Shown here: positions 22,615-33,150 of the stretch, piece by piece
Position numbering within the stretch: position 1 is the stretch's first letter
Layout of the letters: every line of letters begins with the position of its first letter
Assembly (NCBI GenBank): GCA_004570315.1
Contig: SPQI01000228.1
Span: forward strand, 1-45,250
Source of the DNA: Oxalobacteraceae bacterium OM1
GTDB lineage: Bacteria > Pseudomonadota > Gammaproteobacteria > Burkholderiales > Burkholderiaceae_D
Length of the DNA stretch: 45,250 nt
Reading direction: 5' to 3'
The notes under the pieces: model-generated
The model's input: the letters and a program-made list of their open reading frames with translations, nothing else
Told to the model about the DNA's origin: nothing
Database searches by the model: none
Program-made: the position numbers and the translations under genes

Positions 22615-24165
22615 ATGAATCTGCACAAAACGCTGGCCACCGTCTCCGGCATGACGATGGTTTCCCGCGTGACCGGCTTGCTCCGCGAGCTGCTCATCGC
22701 CCGCGCCTTCGGCGCTTCCGCCTACACCGACGCCTTCTTCGTCGCTTTCCGCATTCCCAACCTGCTTCGCCGGCTGTTTGCCGAGGGCGCGTTTTCGCAG
22801 GCCTTCGTGCCGATTCTCGCGGAATACAAGAACCAGCGCGGCGACGACGCGACGCGCGAGCTGATCGACCATGTCGCGACGGTGCTGATCTGGGCGCTGG
22901 TCGTGACCTGCATCGCCGGCGTGGTCGGCGCGCCGGTGGTCGTCTATTTCGTGGCGACCGGCCTGCAGGCCGATGCCGACGCTTTCCGCGCATCCGTCCT
23001 GATGACGCAGATCATGTTCCCGTACATCGGCTTCATGGCGTTCGTGGCGCTTGCCGGCGGCGTCCTGAATACTTGGCGCAAATTCCAGATTCCCGCCTTT
23101 ACGCCGGTCCTGCTCAATCTCGCGTTCATCGCGGCGTCCCTCTTCGTCGCACCGCACATGCAGGAGCCGGTGTATGCACTGGCATTTGCGGTGGTCGCCG
23201 GCGGCATCCTGCAAGTCGCGATTCAAATTCCCGCGCTGGTGCGCATCGGCATGCTGCCGCGCCTGTCCTTCAATCCCAAGTTCGCGCTTGCCGATGCCGG
23301 CGTGCGGCGCGTGCTGCGTCAGATGGTGCCGGCGATCGCGGCCGTATCGGTGGCGCAGATCAGCCTCATCATCAACACCAACCTCGCTTCGCGCCTGGCG
23401 CACGGCAGTGTATCGTGGCTGTCGTATGCCGACCGCCTCATGGAGTTTCCGACCGCACTGCTCGGCGTCGCGCTCGGCACGATCCTGCTGCCCAGCTTGG
23501 CCAAGGCGCACTCCGTCGGCGACAAGGAAGAATATTCGGCGCTGCTCGACTGGGGCCTGCGCCTGACCTTCCTGCTCGCCCTACCCTCAGCCGTGGGCCT
23601 GGTGACGCTCTCGGTGCCGCTCACGACCACGCTGTTCCACTACGGCGCCTTCGACACCCAATCCGTCATGATGACCGCGAAGGCCCTCATCGCGTACGGC
23701 ATCGGCCTGATCGGTCTCATCGTCGTCAAGATTCTTGCGCCCGGCTTCTATGCCAAACAGGACATCCGCACGCCCGTCAAAATTGCCATCGGCGTTCTCA
23801 TTGCGACGCAGCTGATGAACCTCGCCTTCGTACCATGGATCGCGCATGCCGGCCTGGCGTTGTCGATCGGCATGGGCGCCTGCCTGAACGCTGGCCTGCT
23901 GTATCTCGGCCTGCGCCGTCGCGGCATTTACGTCGCACAACCGGGATGGGGCATGTTCCTGCTGCGCCTGACGGGCGCGCTGGTCTTGCTCGCCGCTGCG
24001 GCGCTCTGGACTGCAGGACATTTCGACTGGATCGCCATGCGCGCGCATCCGCTGCAGCGCGTCGGCGCATTCATGCTCGTCGCGGCAGCCTGCGCCATTG
24101 CCTATTTCGGCTCGCTGCTTTCGATGGGCTTCCGCTTCTCGGACTTCAAGCGCGTTACCCGCTGA
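22615..24165 (+). CDS. murJ: Lipid II flippase MurJ
   Basis: MurJ (516 residues) moves lipid II across the inner membrane for peptidoglycan synthesis. About fourteen hydrophobic helices are visible, and the N-terminal signature [20 protein letters not shown] and [11 protein letters not shown] are conserved, as is the [20 protein letters not shown] segment. No Shine-Dalgarno sequence precedes the ATG and a -10 box lies 8 bases upstream, so the mRNA may be leaderless or nearly so. It is divergent from rpsT. Confidence 0.96.
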   Translation: MNLHKTLATVSGMTMVSRVTGLLRELLIARAFGASAYTDAFFVAFRIPNLLRRLFAEGAFSQAFVPILAEYKNQRGDDATRELIDHVATVLIWALVVTCIAGVVGAPVVVYFVATGLQADADAFRASVLMTQIMFPYIGFMAFVALAGGVLNTWRKFQIPAFTPVLLNLAFIAASLFVAPHMQEPVYALAFAVVAGGILQVAIQIPALVRIGMLPRLSFNPKFALADAGVRRVLRQMVPAIAAVSVAQISLIINTNLASRLAHGSVSWLSYADRLMEFPTALLGVALGTILLPSLAKAHSVGDKEEYSALLDWGLRLTFLLALPSAVGLVTLSVPLTTTLFHYGAFDTQSVMMTAKALIAYGIGLIGLIVVKILAPGFYAKQDIRTPVKIAIGVLIATQLMNLAFVPWIAHAGLALSIGMGACLNAGLLYLGLRRRGIYVAQPGWGMFLLRLTGALVLLAAAALWTAGHFDWIAMRAHPLQRVGAFMLVAAACAIAYFGSLLSMGFRFSDFKRVTR

Positions 24166-24241
24166 CAACCCGCTTGAGCAATGCGCCAGCGCTGGCATGT
24201 CGCCCTTTCATTGCGGGATCGATGGTTTATGATGGTCATGT

Positions 24242-25081
24242 ATGGAGATCAAAGCCCTCGATTACTTCGCGTCGCTGGTGCAGCAGGACGATTCCATCCC
24301 CCTGTTCGAGGCTGCCCTCGCCATTGCCCAGGACGCCGATCCACAGCTTGACCTGACCGCGACCCAAGCCGAAGTCGATACGCTCGCCGCCCGCCTGCAG
24401 CGCCGCCTGCCTTCCGATGCCTCGAGCGTGCAGAAGCTGCGCCTGCTGAATCACTTCTTCTATCAGGAGCTCGGCTTCGCCGGCAACGTCAACGATTACT
24501 ACGATCCGGACAACAGCTACCTGCATCGCGTGCTCAGCACGCGGCGCGGCATTCCGATTTCGCTCGCAGTGCTGTACATGGAGCTGGCGCAGCAGATCGG
24601 CCTGAACGTCAAGGGTGTGTCCTTCCCCGGGCATTTCCTGATGAAAATGTCGATCCAGTCGGGCGACATCGTGCTCGATCCGTTCAACGGCGCGAGCCTC
24701 TCGCGCGAGGAACTGGAGGAGCGGCTGGAGCCGTATTTCGAGCACAACCGCTATCCGGGCGCCATTCCGCTCGCCTACTATCTGCATGCGGCACATCCGC
24801 GCGAAATCCTGGCGCGCATGCTGCGCAACCTGAAGGCGCTGTTCCTTGAACATACACGCTGGCAACGCGTGCTCGGCGTGCAGCAGAGGCTGGTGATTCT
24901 TTTGCCGGACGACATCACCGAGCGCCGCGACCGCGGCCTGGCGTTCGCCAACCTTGAATGCCCGCAGGCGGCGCTGGACGACCTCGAAGCGTATCTCGCG
25001 GAACGTCCGCACGCGGCCGACGCCGATACGCTGCGCCGCAAGCTCCCTGAGCTGCGTCTGGCGAGCCGGCGCCTCAACTGA
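24242..25081 (+). CDS. SirB1-family protein (transglutaminase-like plus TPR)
   Basis: The 279-residue protein has the SirB1/transglutaminase-like domain (about 35-190: LLNHFFYQELGFAGN, RRGIPISLAVLYMELA, VSFPGHFLMKM, DPFNGASLS) and a TPR-like C-terminal part (about 190-270). Its biochemical role is unknown; the usual Cys nucleophile of transglutaminases is not evident. The ATG at 24242 has no clear ribosome binding site, and a TATGAT hexamer lies just upstream (24228-24233). Its TGA stop directly abuts the stop of convergent uup. Confidence 0.88.
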   Translation: MEIKALDYFASLVQQDDSIPLFEAALAIAQDADPQLDLTATQAEVDTLAARLQRRLPSDASSVQKLRLLNHFFYQELGFAGNVNDYYDPDNSYLHRVLSTRRGIPISLAVLYMELAQQIGLNVKGVSFPGHFLMKMSIQSGDIVLDPFNGASLSREELEERLEPYFEHNRYPGAIPLAYYLHAAHPREILARMLRNLKALFLEHTRWQRVLGVQQRLVILLPDDITERRDRGLAFANLECPQAALDDLEAYLAERPHAADADTLRRKLPELRLASRRLN

Positions 25082-26986
<1,905 letters not shown>

Positions 26987-27057
26987 GGAAAAGGGGGACG
27001 GGACTGGAGAGAAACGGATATTGTACCGACCGCCCGGGATTTCTCCGAAGCGTCAGA

Positions 27058-27063
27058 TATAAT
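27058..27063 (+). promoter_or_regulatory. -10 element of tRNA-Arg
   Basis: A perfect TATAAT 32 bases before the tRNA. The -35 region (about 27035-27040) does not match consensus. Confidence 0.5.
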
Positions 27064-27095
27064 CGCGGTCGGGCGGCGCCCTGCCGCCGCAGCGT

Positions 27096-27167
27096 CTCGC
27101 CGTAGTTCAATGGATAGAACGAGTGCCTCCTAAGCGCTAGATACAGGTTCGATTCCTGTCGGCGGGG
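27096..27167 (+). tRNA. tRNA-Arg (CCU)
   Basis: A full cloverleaf of 72 bases: acceptor CTCGCCG/CGGCGGG, D arm GTTC/GAAC, anticodon loop CUCCUAA with anticodon CCU, 4-base variable loop, T arm ACAGG/CCTGT and discriminator G. The gene is followed by CCC, so the terminal CCA is not encoded. The complementary bases on both sides would allow a longer acceptor helix. It is the probable integration target of the island that begins here. Confidence 0.93.
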
Positions 27168-27955
27168 CCCAAAATATGCGGCTTTCCGGCCATTTTGTGA
27201 CACGATTGTGACAACAGACCGGTCACTTACCCGGTAATGCGGCTGGCTCAGTTATGTGCACTTGTGCCTGTTCACGTGTCCAAGCTCTGCTGCAGCTGCA
27301 TTTCTGTTTCGCCCTGAGACTTTTGGCCGCGTTACTCCAACGCCAAGGCCACGCTTCTCAGCATCGTGGCAGTCTCCGTTCATGCCACCAAGGTATATCT
27401 CCGTTCAGCACCTAACGCGGCTGCACGCGATGGCAAGGCATCACATGCTGAAAATCAACAAGCGCGCCATCACAAACACTCGTACGGCATCGCCATACTC
27501 CAGTTCACTGGACAGGCGACGTTGTGCTCCGCCGTACGTAGGCGCTGCTCCATGGATACGGCGCAGGGAAACCGTACAGGGTCATACGGCAGCTGCCTGC
27601 CTCTCTTAAGAGGGAAGCAAATTGCCGGGAGCAAACAGGTAGTTGCGGTGAAGCGGTAGCCCAGAGAACCCAAACAACCAACGTACTGAATTCTTCCCCT
27701 AGGACTTGGGTAAGAACCGTATTGCCCAGAATGCCACGCGCCCCTACGACTTTGCTCAGCGATGCGGAAATATGCGTGTTCGTTGACGAATATCAACGAC
27801 AGGGTGACATTTGTCATCTTTTCACCTACCGAGGGAGTGGCTAGCATCCGTGTCACGCGCTGCATGCCGCCCCGCGTCATCGAAGCCTCACAGACCCGAC
27901 TGGCCACTGGCACGCGCAGCGTCCTTCGTTCTATAACACGATCGGGAGAGCCGTA
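27168..27955. other. Gene-free stretch with TTGTGACA repeats (island left end)
   Basis: No convincing gene lies in these 788 bases. TTGTGACA occurs twice, 11 bases apart (27195-27202 and 27206-27213), followed by GGTCAC (27221-27226). Further right are GTTGA-N6-TCAAC (27782-27797) and the perfect 12-bp palindrome TGACATTTGTCA (27805-27816), which could be recombinase or repressor sites in front of the excisionase genes. Confidence 0.45.
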
Positions 27956-28234
27956 ATGGCAGTCCGCCGCTGCAAGGATGTCATGTGTGAGAAGTTCCGC
28001 GCCGCGCATTACAGCGTCATACAGCAGAAGTCCTACAACGATCCTACTTATGTTGAGGTTGGCAACAAGCTGGGCGGGCCCGATTCGGTCTTCACGCCCT
28101 ATCGGAAGCGGCTTTCGCCACCTATGCCGACGCTGCAAATGGCTGGGGTGGAACCGCTGATCGGGAAAAGCACGCTGCAGCGGAGCGCGGCCGACCTGAG
28201 CACCAACGCAGCTCGCGTGGGAAGGCAGCTGTGA
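27956..28234 (+). CDS. Hypothetical protein upstream of the excisionase-like gene
   Basis: This 92-residue frame begins MAVRRCKDVMCEKFR after a GGGAGAG ribosome binding site and ends in a GTGA overlap with the next gene, an arrangement expected for a real, coupled gene. Third codon positions are GC-rich, as in neighbouring genes. I do not recognise the protein; it has no signal peptide or membrane segment and is moderately basic. It may be a small regulatory protein of the integration module, but that rests only on position. Confidence 0.45.
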   Translation: MAVRRCKDVMCEKFRAAHYSVIQQKSYNDPTYVEVGNKLGGPDSVFTPYRKRLSPPMPTLQMAGVEPLIGKSTLQRSAADLSTNAARVGRQL

Positions 28235-28482
28235 CGCCCATTTTCCACCCCGTCATCTGGGTATTGGTCAACAAAGCAGCCGAGCTGACCGGCCGCTCCC
28301 AAAAATCGCTGAACGGTCTTGTGCATGCCGGCCTGCTTGTGGAAGGCAAGCATTGGAAGTGGTCCGCGGACGGACGTCGGTATTTCAACCTGCAGGAACT
28401 GGACAACTGGGTGGCGCACAGCAAGGGCAAAGCTTCGAGCCGCGGGCGGCGCGAGAACGTCTCAAAACCAAATCCGACCTGA
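28231..28482 (+). CDS. Putative excisionase / recombination directionality factor
   Basis: The 83-residue protein has a predicted winged helix-turn-helix, VNKAAELTGRSQKSLNGLV, followed by HWKWSADGRRYFNLQELDNW, a pattern I associate with phage and island excisionases in the MerR-like class. Such proteins bend the attachment sites and drive the integrase towards excision. The start is GTG at 28231 with GGGAAGG 5 bases upstream, overlapping the previous stop. The integrase gene follows after 150 bases that hold repeated motifs. Confidence 0.7.
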   Translation: MTPIFHPVIWVLVNKAAELTGRSQKSLNGLVHAGLLVEGKHWKWSADGRRYFNLQELDNWVAHSKGKASSRGRRENVSKPNPT

Positions 28483-28524
28483 ACCTTGCTCGGCCATGCA
28501 GGCCCAGCAGGATTCAACGAGCAA

Positions 28525-28576
28525 GCCACAGCCGGGCGACGGCCGTAACGCTCGGCTGTGACCGCTCGGCTGTGAC
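28525..28576. repeat. Tandem 14-bp repeat plus inverted copy upstream of the integrase
   Basis: CGCTCGGCTGTGAC occurs twice in direct tandem (28549-28562 and 28563-28576). An inverted copy matching 12 of 14 bases, GCCACAGCCGGGCG, lies at 28525-28538. The three sites precede the integrase start by about 60-110 bases and may be binding sites for integrase or excisionase. Confidence 0.75.
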
Positions 28577-28632
28577 GTGCGCTGCACAGGCATCCAGAAG
28601 CGCAATGCGCCATTTCGACATAGGGAGAAAAG

Positions 28633-29805
28633 ATGGGCGACAACAACGTTTCTAGAGGTGTCTATCCGCATGGGGCATCGCTGTATGTGGACTTCACCTG
28701 GGAAGGCCAGCGGCATCGAGAGCGCCTCGGCCTTCGCCCAACCGCGGCGAACTGGAAAGCGGCGATTGACATCCGGGAGACGATCGTTCGTGCCATCCGG
28801 CTCGGCAAGTTCACGCTTACGACGTTTGTCGAGCACTTCCCAAATTCGAAATTTCTCAAGAAGTGTGGCGGACGACCGGTTGCCAACACTGTGGAAGCCG
28901 CTGTGGAAACGTACCTGATCATTGCCGGCTTAAAGCTGGCCGCAAGCACCGTATCGGAATACCGCAATACGCTACGTCGGTTCCTGCTCCCGGCATTTGG
29001 CTTCCGCCACATTGACACGGTCACCTACGAGGAACTTGCCTTACACCTTGCCGGGTTGCGGATCGAAAACGCCAAAACGTTTAACAATCTCTTGACACCC
29101 GTGCGAAAGGTCTGGGCACATGCTGTCGATACCAAGTTAGTCACGGATAATATCGCGCGCAAAATCGATTTTCGCGCCATCGAGGACGCCAGCCCGGATC
29201 CGTTGGAACTTGAACAGATCGATCGTGTACTGAACCACCTCCTACAATTTGACGCGCAGTGGCTCAACTACTTCGAATTCGCGATTTTCTCGGGCTTGCG
29301 ACCCTCCGAGTTGATTGCGCTGAAGTGGACCCATATTGACTTCCGACGCAAGAAGGTCTCGGTCAAAGGGGCACGGGTCCGCGGCCGCGATAAGGAAACG
29401 AAGTCCAAACGTGTCCGCCATGTCGACTTGCAGACCCGCGCGCTGGCTGCCCTTACACGACAAAAGATGTATACATTCGAAACGAGCGAATACGTCTTCT
29501 GCAATCCGGCCACCGGCCAGCGCTTGCTCAGCACCAGTACCGCGCTCGAGAAGGCGTGGAAGCCAGCGCTGGCGGCAGCAGGTGTCCCTTATCGTCCAGC
29601 CAGGCAGACACGGCACACGTTTGCGACGATGTGCCTGCATGCCGGCATGATTCCTCTGTACGTGGCACAGCAGATGGGACATTCCGATCCCAATCTATTT
29701 TTTAAGGTGTATGCCAAATGGATCGATGGCGATGCGAATCGGCGGGAGATCGAGAAGCTCGATTCCCTGTTTCTTACCATACATGAGCGCCGGCATGGCG
29801 ACTAA
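28633..29805 (+). CDS. int: Tyrosine-type site-specific integrase
   Basis: The 390-residue recombinase has an N-terminal arm-binding domain (about 8-45, YPHGASLYVDFTWEGQRHRE), a SAM-like core-binding domain (about 85-175) and a catalytic domain. Catalytic residues seen are R223 (SGLRPSEL), a Lys in the beta-hairpin near 255-259, R327 (RQTRHTFAT), H350 (QQMGHSDP) and the nucleophile Y360 (FFKVYAKW). The histidine that normally starts the HxxR motif is Arg324 here, a tolerated variant in some families. Its position beside tRNA-Arg indicates integration into that gene. Confidence 0.93.
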   Translation: MGDNNVSRGVYPHGASLYVDFTWEGQRHRERLGLRPTAANWKAAIDIRETIVRAIRLGKFTLTTFVEHFPNSKFLKKCGGRPVANTVEAAVETYLIIAGLKLAASTVSEYRNTLRRFLLPAFGFRHIDTVTYEELALHLAGLRIENAKTFNNLLTPVRKVWAHAVDTKLVTDNIARKIDFRAIEDASPDPLELEQIDRVLNHLLQFDAQWLNYFEFAIFSGLRPSELIALKWTHIDFRRKKVSVKGARVRGRDKETKSKRVRHVDLQTRALAALTRQKMYTFETSEYVFCNPATGQRLLSTSTALEKAWKPALAAAGVPYRPARQTRHTFATMCLHAGMIPLYVAQQMGHSDPNLFFKVYAKWIDGDANRREIEKLDSLFLTIHERRHGD

Positions 29806-30552
29806 AGCATCATTAGCTGGGCCCATGACTGGCCTGTAGTCATGCGCCTCTCCTTTGACAACAATATCGCACCGCTCGGTGCAAAGCTAACACCGGTTAG
29901 CGCCATCTCGCCGCCTGGCGAGAGCGCGCCGATTTTGCCGTGCGCCTGTTCAGTTTTCGTGAGCACGTTCGTTAATCATTATTTCGGGGCGCCATAGGGC
30001 AGCCACGCTAAACCGAGCGTATTTTGTGGGCATACCACCCGTCAGCGTGCGGCACTGCAGACCGCAGGCGCGCACGGACCTGCTATAACCCTTGTCAATG
30101 CCGGACTGGGTCATTGAACAAAAGGCTGCCTGCGGCAGACAAGCGCATCTTTGCCCTACCCGACAAATGTGCGTGGTCCGGCATGCCTCAATGTACATGG
30201 TTGTCGACCGAGTGAATGGCGCATTGTTTCTGCCAGGATCGTGACATCAGGGCACCGCGTGGCGCTGCCTTGGCGCCGACCGGTGCTCCATCCGCACCAA
30301 ACGGTGCGCTCCTAGCTCCACTTGCGCCGCCTATGCACCCGTGCCGCAAACAAGATCGCCGAGAATATCCGCGCCCTATCGATGACGCACACTGCCTGTG
30401 ACGCTACACGCGTAGCGCCGCCGCACATGGCAACGTGCTTCTTGGCGGCCGTCGCCGAAACTGCCGGGCTGACCTAGACCTATCCGCATCGCGGACCTTT
30501 CCGCCTGGGGCCGCCTACTTGCAGATTCGGCGTGACGGTCGGTTAGTGCGAA
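29806..30552. other. Gene-free stretch downstream of the integrase
   Basis: These 747 bases hold no gene I can support. Three tandem stem-loops lie near the left end (listed separately). Around 30,250-30,330 the sequence is rich in GGTGC/GCACC segments that could fold. Confidence 0.4.
29869..29923. repeat. Three consecutive stem-loops
   Basis: GCACC-GCTC-GGTGC (29869-29882), GCTAAC-ACCG-GTTAGC (29886-29901) and TCTCGCC-GCCT-GGCGAGA (29906-29923) are three perfect hairpins, each with a 4-base loop, separated by 3-4 bases. No T-run follows directly. They could form a structured RNA or mark a recombination or replication site. Confidence 0.6.
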
Positions 30553-31062
30553 TCAGACGTCAAACCCAAGCAGCCACGACACGATCCGACGCTCCACCCG
30601 GTTCAGGAAGGTGATTTGTTTCCCGATATGCAGCCAGCGGTACTCGTTCTGCGAAAGCTTTTCGCGCACGACCACCTGCTTTTCCACCACCTTGGCCTGC
30701 TTTTCGGCCACCTCCGCATCATGCTTTGCCAGCCAATCGGCGAATCCGCCCTCCTCCTTGAAAGCCGCTGCGTATTCCACGGGCACCTTGGCAAGAACGA
30801 TGCCGTTCGCCGCATCCTTCGCTCGCAACTTGGCTGTCCGTTTTGCGTCTGACGAGCGCGATTTGCCTTTCCCAGGATCCGGGATGTACGCGGACATCCG
30901 GATAAGGCCGTGTTCCCGCGCCAGGTGCGCCTCCTCGTCGGCCGGTTGTTCATCGGGCGGCACGCCGGCGCCATCCTTTTTCTTTGGCTGGTCATTCGGT
31001 GGCACGCCGGTGCCGTCGTCCTTTGGCTGCTCGCCGTCCTCATCCTTTCCATTCATCGTCAT
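30553..31062 (-). CDS. Hypothetical protein with disordered acidic N-terminus
   Basis: The 169-residue protein is not recognised. Residues 1-45 are acidic and disordered and contain a near-duplicate unit (TGVPPNDQPKKKDG, then AGVPPDEQPADEE). The middle (about 55-100) is Lys/Arg-rich, followed by a helical stretch with coiled-coil character (AKHDAEVAEKQAKVVEKQ) and a hydrophobic C-terminus (RRIVSWLLGFDV). There is no signal peptide. A GGGAG site precedes the ATG, and a perfect 26-bp palindrome lies 32 bases upstream, implying tight regulation. It has no close neighbour on its strand. Confidence 0.7.
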   Translation of the reverse strand: MTMNGKDEDGEQPKDDGTGVPPNDQPKKKDGAGVPPDEQPADEEAHLAREHGLIRMSAYIPDPGKGKSRSSDAKRTAKLRAKDAANGIVLAKVPVEYAAAFKEEGGFADWLAKHDAEVAEKQAKVVEKQVVVREKLSQNEYRWLHIGKQITFLNRVERRIVSWLLGFDV

Positions 31063-31093
31063 CCGTTACGCTCCCTATGCCAGGTGCTTGGAC

Positions 31094-31119
31094 CCGTGAC
31101 TGTCACGTGACAGTCACGG
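31094..31119. promoter_or_regulatory. Perfect 26-bp palindrome, probable operator
   Basis: The left arm is CCGTGACTGTCAC and the right arm its exact complement, GTGACAGTCACGG. Each arm itself contains the dyad GTGAC-W-GTCAC, giving four GTGAC half-sites in 24 bases. It lies just upstream of the 169-residue protein gene and far from any plus-strand gene. Confidence 0.7.
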
Positions 31120-31829
31120 TTGAAGGTGTTGAACGCCGGGGCACGCCGTCCCGATCCCACGATACCCTGCACGACTGCAACGCCACGTAGCGGCGCTTCT
31201 GCTTTCCGCGACGGCATTGGCTGCTCGACAGCGACACGGCGGTCCAATGCCGCATCCCTTTCATCGTAACGAGCACCAATCAACTGGTGGAGCATGTGGG
31301 AGCCTTGCCAGCCATCCCCAAAACGAAACGGCCCCGCGGCGTCGATCCACCGACACAAAACAAGACATCTGTGGTAACGGCGCACCGCGATATGGTTCGC
31401 ATCGCCCTCCGTCGCTTGGCTCGGCATTAGGTTCGAGCCGATGGCGCAACGCCCGCAATCCTGTGGAACGCGTCGGGTCGGCCAGCCGTGCGCCGCTCCC
31501 ACGGTGGACTACCAGTAGGCCTGTGCACTGCGCGCGGATGCTTGCGCCCAAGGCCGGCCACTTCGGCCATCCAGAGCAGTAATTCGCCCCTCTACTCACA
31601 GGTGATAAACGGACGGTTCAAGGTTTTTCATCCCAGCCGCCCCGCTACACTTTTTCGTACGGGCGCGCACTGCCGAAGCCACCTGCATAACCGCAAATGC
31701 GCTTTGCGCATGACCTGCGTTTCGCCTGCGCGGCATTAACAGAGAAAAGAGGGATCAGCGAGATGGGCAAGTGGCGGGTTCACGCACGCGGTCGTTTTCT
31801 TGGCGGCCGACTTTTTGACGGGAGAGGGT
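31120..31829. other. Gene-free stretch between two island genes
   Basis: No frame here has a credible start, ribosome binding site or recognisable product. It should contain the promoter of the recombinase-like gene at 31830, but none is clear. Confidence 0.4.
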
Positions 31830-32897
31830 ATGACGACAGAGCAGACCGGGCAGCCGCTGCCCACGCGCACCACCGAGACAGAACAGCTGTACCACGACAT
31901 TTTGCGGCGCTTTCAACAACTGGCCCAGGAAGACGTGTACGCCGGTCGGGCGGATACCGGCGCACCGGAAGCGATACGGCTCGCAGTGCATTTCCGGCAG
32001 CACGAAGACGGGTGGGCCGCGGCCACGGCACGCCTGTACCGGGCGGCGCTGGTGCATGGCCTCCAGCGCCATTATCCGCCTGGCGACGCGGAGGAAGCCC
32101 TGGCACTGCTGTATTACCAAGATGAAAGTGAAGAAGTTCGCATGGTCCGCAAGCAGGCACAGCGCGAGAAGCGACGACGGCAAAAGCGGCTGCATCCTCG
32201 CTGCAGCCAGCAAAAAGCCAAGGCGTTCTCGCAGGAGCGCCTCCTACGGCTGCTGGAAGAGCTGGTCAAGTCGCACAGCAAGTGGGCCCGGCCAAGCTGC
32301 GAGTGGCTGCTGGCCGGCGTCTGGACCGGCCTGCGCCCCGCCGAGTGGGGTGGCGCGACCCTCATGGCGGTGGAGGGGCGTCCTGCGTTGCTGGTGAAGA
32401 ATGCGAAAGCCACCAATGGACGTGCCCACGGCACGCATCGCACGCTGTTGCTCGACCTCGATGAGGAGCAACTGAAAGTGGTGGCACGCCACCTCGAGCG
32501 AGTGCATGGCTTCGTTCAGGACGGCAGCTATGCCACGCTGTACACGGGCTGCCGCAAGCTGATTTGCGCCGCCGCCGACCGGGTGTTTCCCAAGCGGGTC
32601 AAACATCCGACCTTGTACACCGCGCGCCACATGTTCTCCGCGGTCGCCAAATCGATGTTCGGGAAGGCAGAAGTGGCCGCGTTGATGGGACATGCGTCGA
32701 TCAAGACGGCCGGTACCCACTATGCCCGGCGTTGCACCGCAAGCGGCGAGAGCCGGGTACGCCCGCATGCCGCGGACGTCCATGCCGTTGACCAGCGCAA
32801 CCCACCGCATTTCCCCGCCACCAGTGAACCTGGGCTCGATGCCACGCCGGCGCGCTCATCCCCCCTTGTGCGCCCCAGCGCCGATTCCGACGCCTAG
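31830..32897 (+). CDS. Second tyrosine recombinase-like protein
   Basis: The 355-residue protein starts MTTEQTGQPL after a strong GGGAGAGGG site. Its C-terminal half has the tyrosine recombinase residues: R169 (TGLRPAEW), K190 or K194, R266 (YTARHMF, with Tyr in place of the first His), H288 (ALMGHASIKTAG) and Y298 (THYARR). The N-terminal half is helical with a basic stretch (KQAQREKRRRQKRLH, 109-123) and lacks the arm-binding domain of normal integrases. After Y298 comes a Pro/Ala-rich tail of about 55 residues. It is only distantly like the island integrase; substrate unknown. Confidence 0.7.
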   Translation: MTTEQTGQPLPTRTTETEQLYHDILRRFQQLAQEDVYAGRADTGAPEAIRLAVHFRQHEDGWAAATARLYRAALVHGLQRHYPPGDAEEALALLYYQDESEEVRMVRKQAQREKRRRQKRLHPRCSQQKAKAFSQERLLRLLEELVKSHSKWARPSCEWLLAGVWTGLRPAEWGGATLMAVEGRPALLVKNAKATNGRAHGTHRTLLLDLDEEQLKVVARHLERVHGFVQDGSYATLYTGCRKLICAAADRVFPKRVKHPTLYTARHMFSAVAKSMFGKAEVAALMGHASIKTAGTHYARRCTASGESRVRPHAADVHAVDQRNPPHFPATSEPGLDATPARSSPLVRPSADSDA

Positions 32898-33150
32898 CGT
32901 TTGCGATTGACTGCGCGCTACGGGCGGCAACGGTGCCGCTCGTTCAGCCGCATGGAGATATCGCGCTCCGCTTCTCAGCCCTAAGGTTCCGGCCGCGCCC
33001 CCTAGGGACATGGCGCCGACGATGTTTGCGTGCTCGTGGCGCTCCCGGCACTTGCAAGACATGCCGGCCAAGCTATTGTTGCCGCTGGCCTGGAACACCC
33101 CACGAAGCAGCCTGCTATTCGCAATCCTAGGCCTAGGACAGTCGGTCAGT
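32898..33150. other. Gene-free gap
   Basis: No feature is seen in these 253 bases, which separate the plus-strand recombinase-like gene from the end of the minus-strand ATPase unit. Confidence 0.4.

Noticed and set aside
27762-27956. A 64-codon plus-strand frame whose TAA overlaps the ATG of the 92-residue ORF (TAATG).
   Set aside because: No ribosome binding site precedes its ATG, the product is unfamiliar, and it runs through two dyads that look regulatory.
27470-28138. A 222-codon minus-strand frame across the island left end.
   Set aside because: It has no ribosome binding site or recognisable domain, and it conflicts with the better-supported plus-strand gene at 27956.
30216-30401. A 61-codon frame with repeated APTGAP-like units.
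   Set aside because: It lacks a ribosome binding site, and the repeats follow from GGTGC/GCACC-rich DNA.
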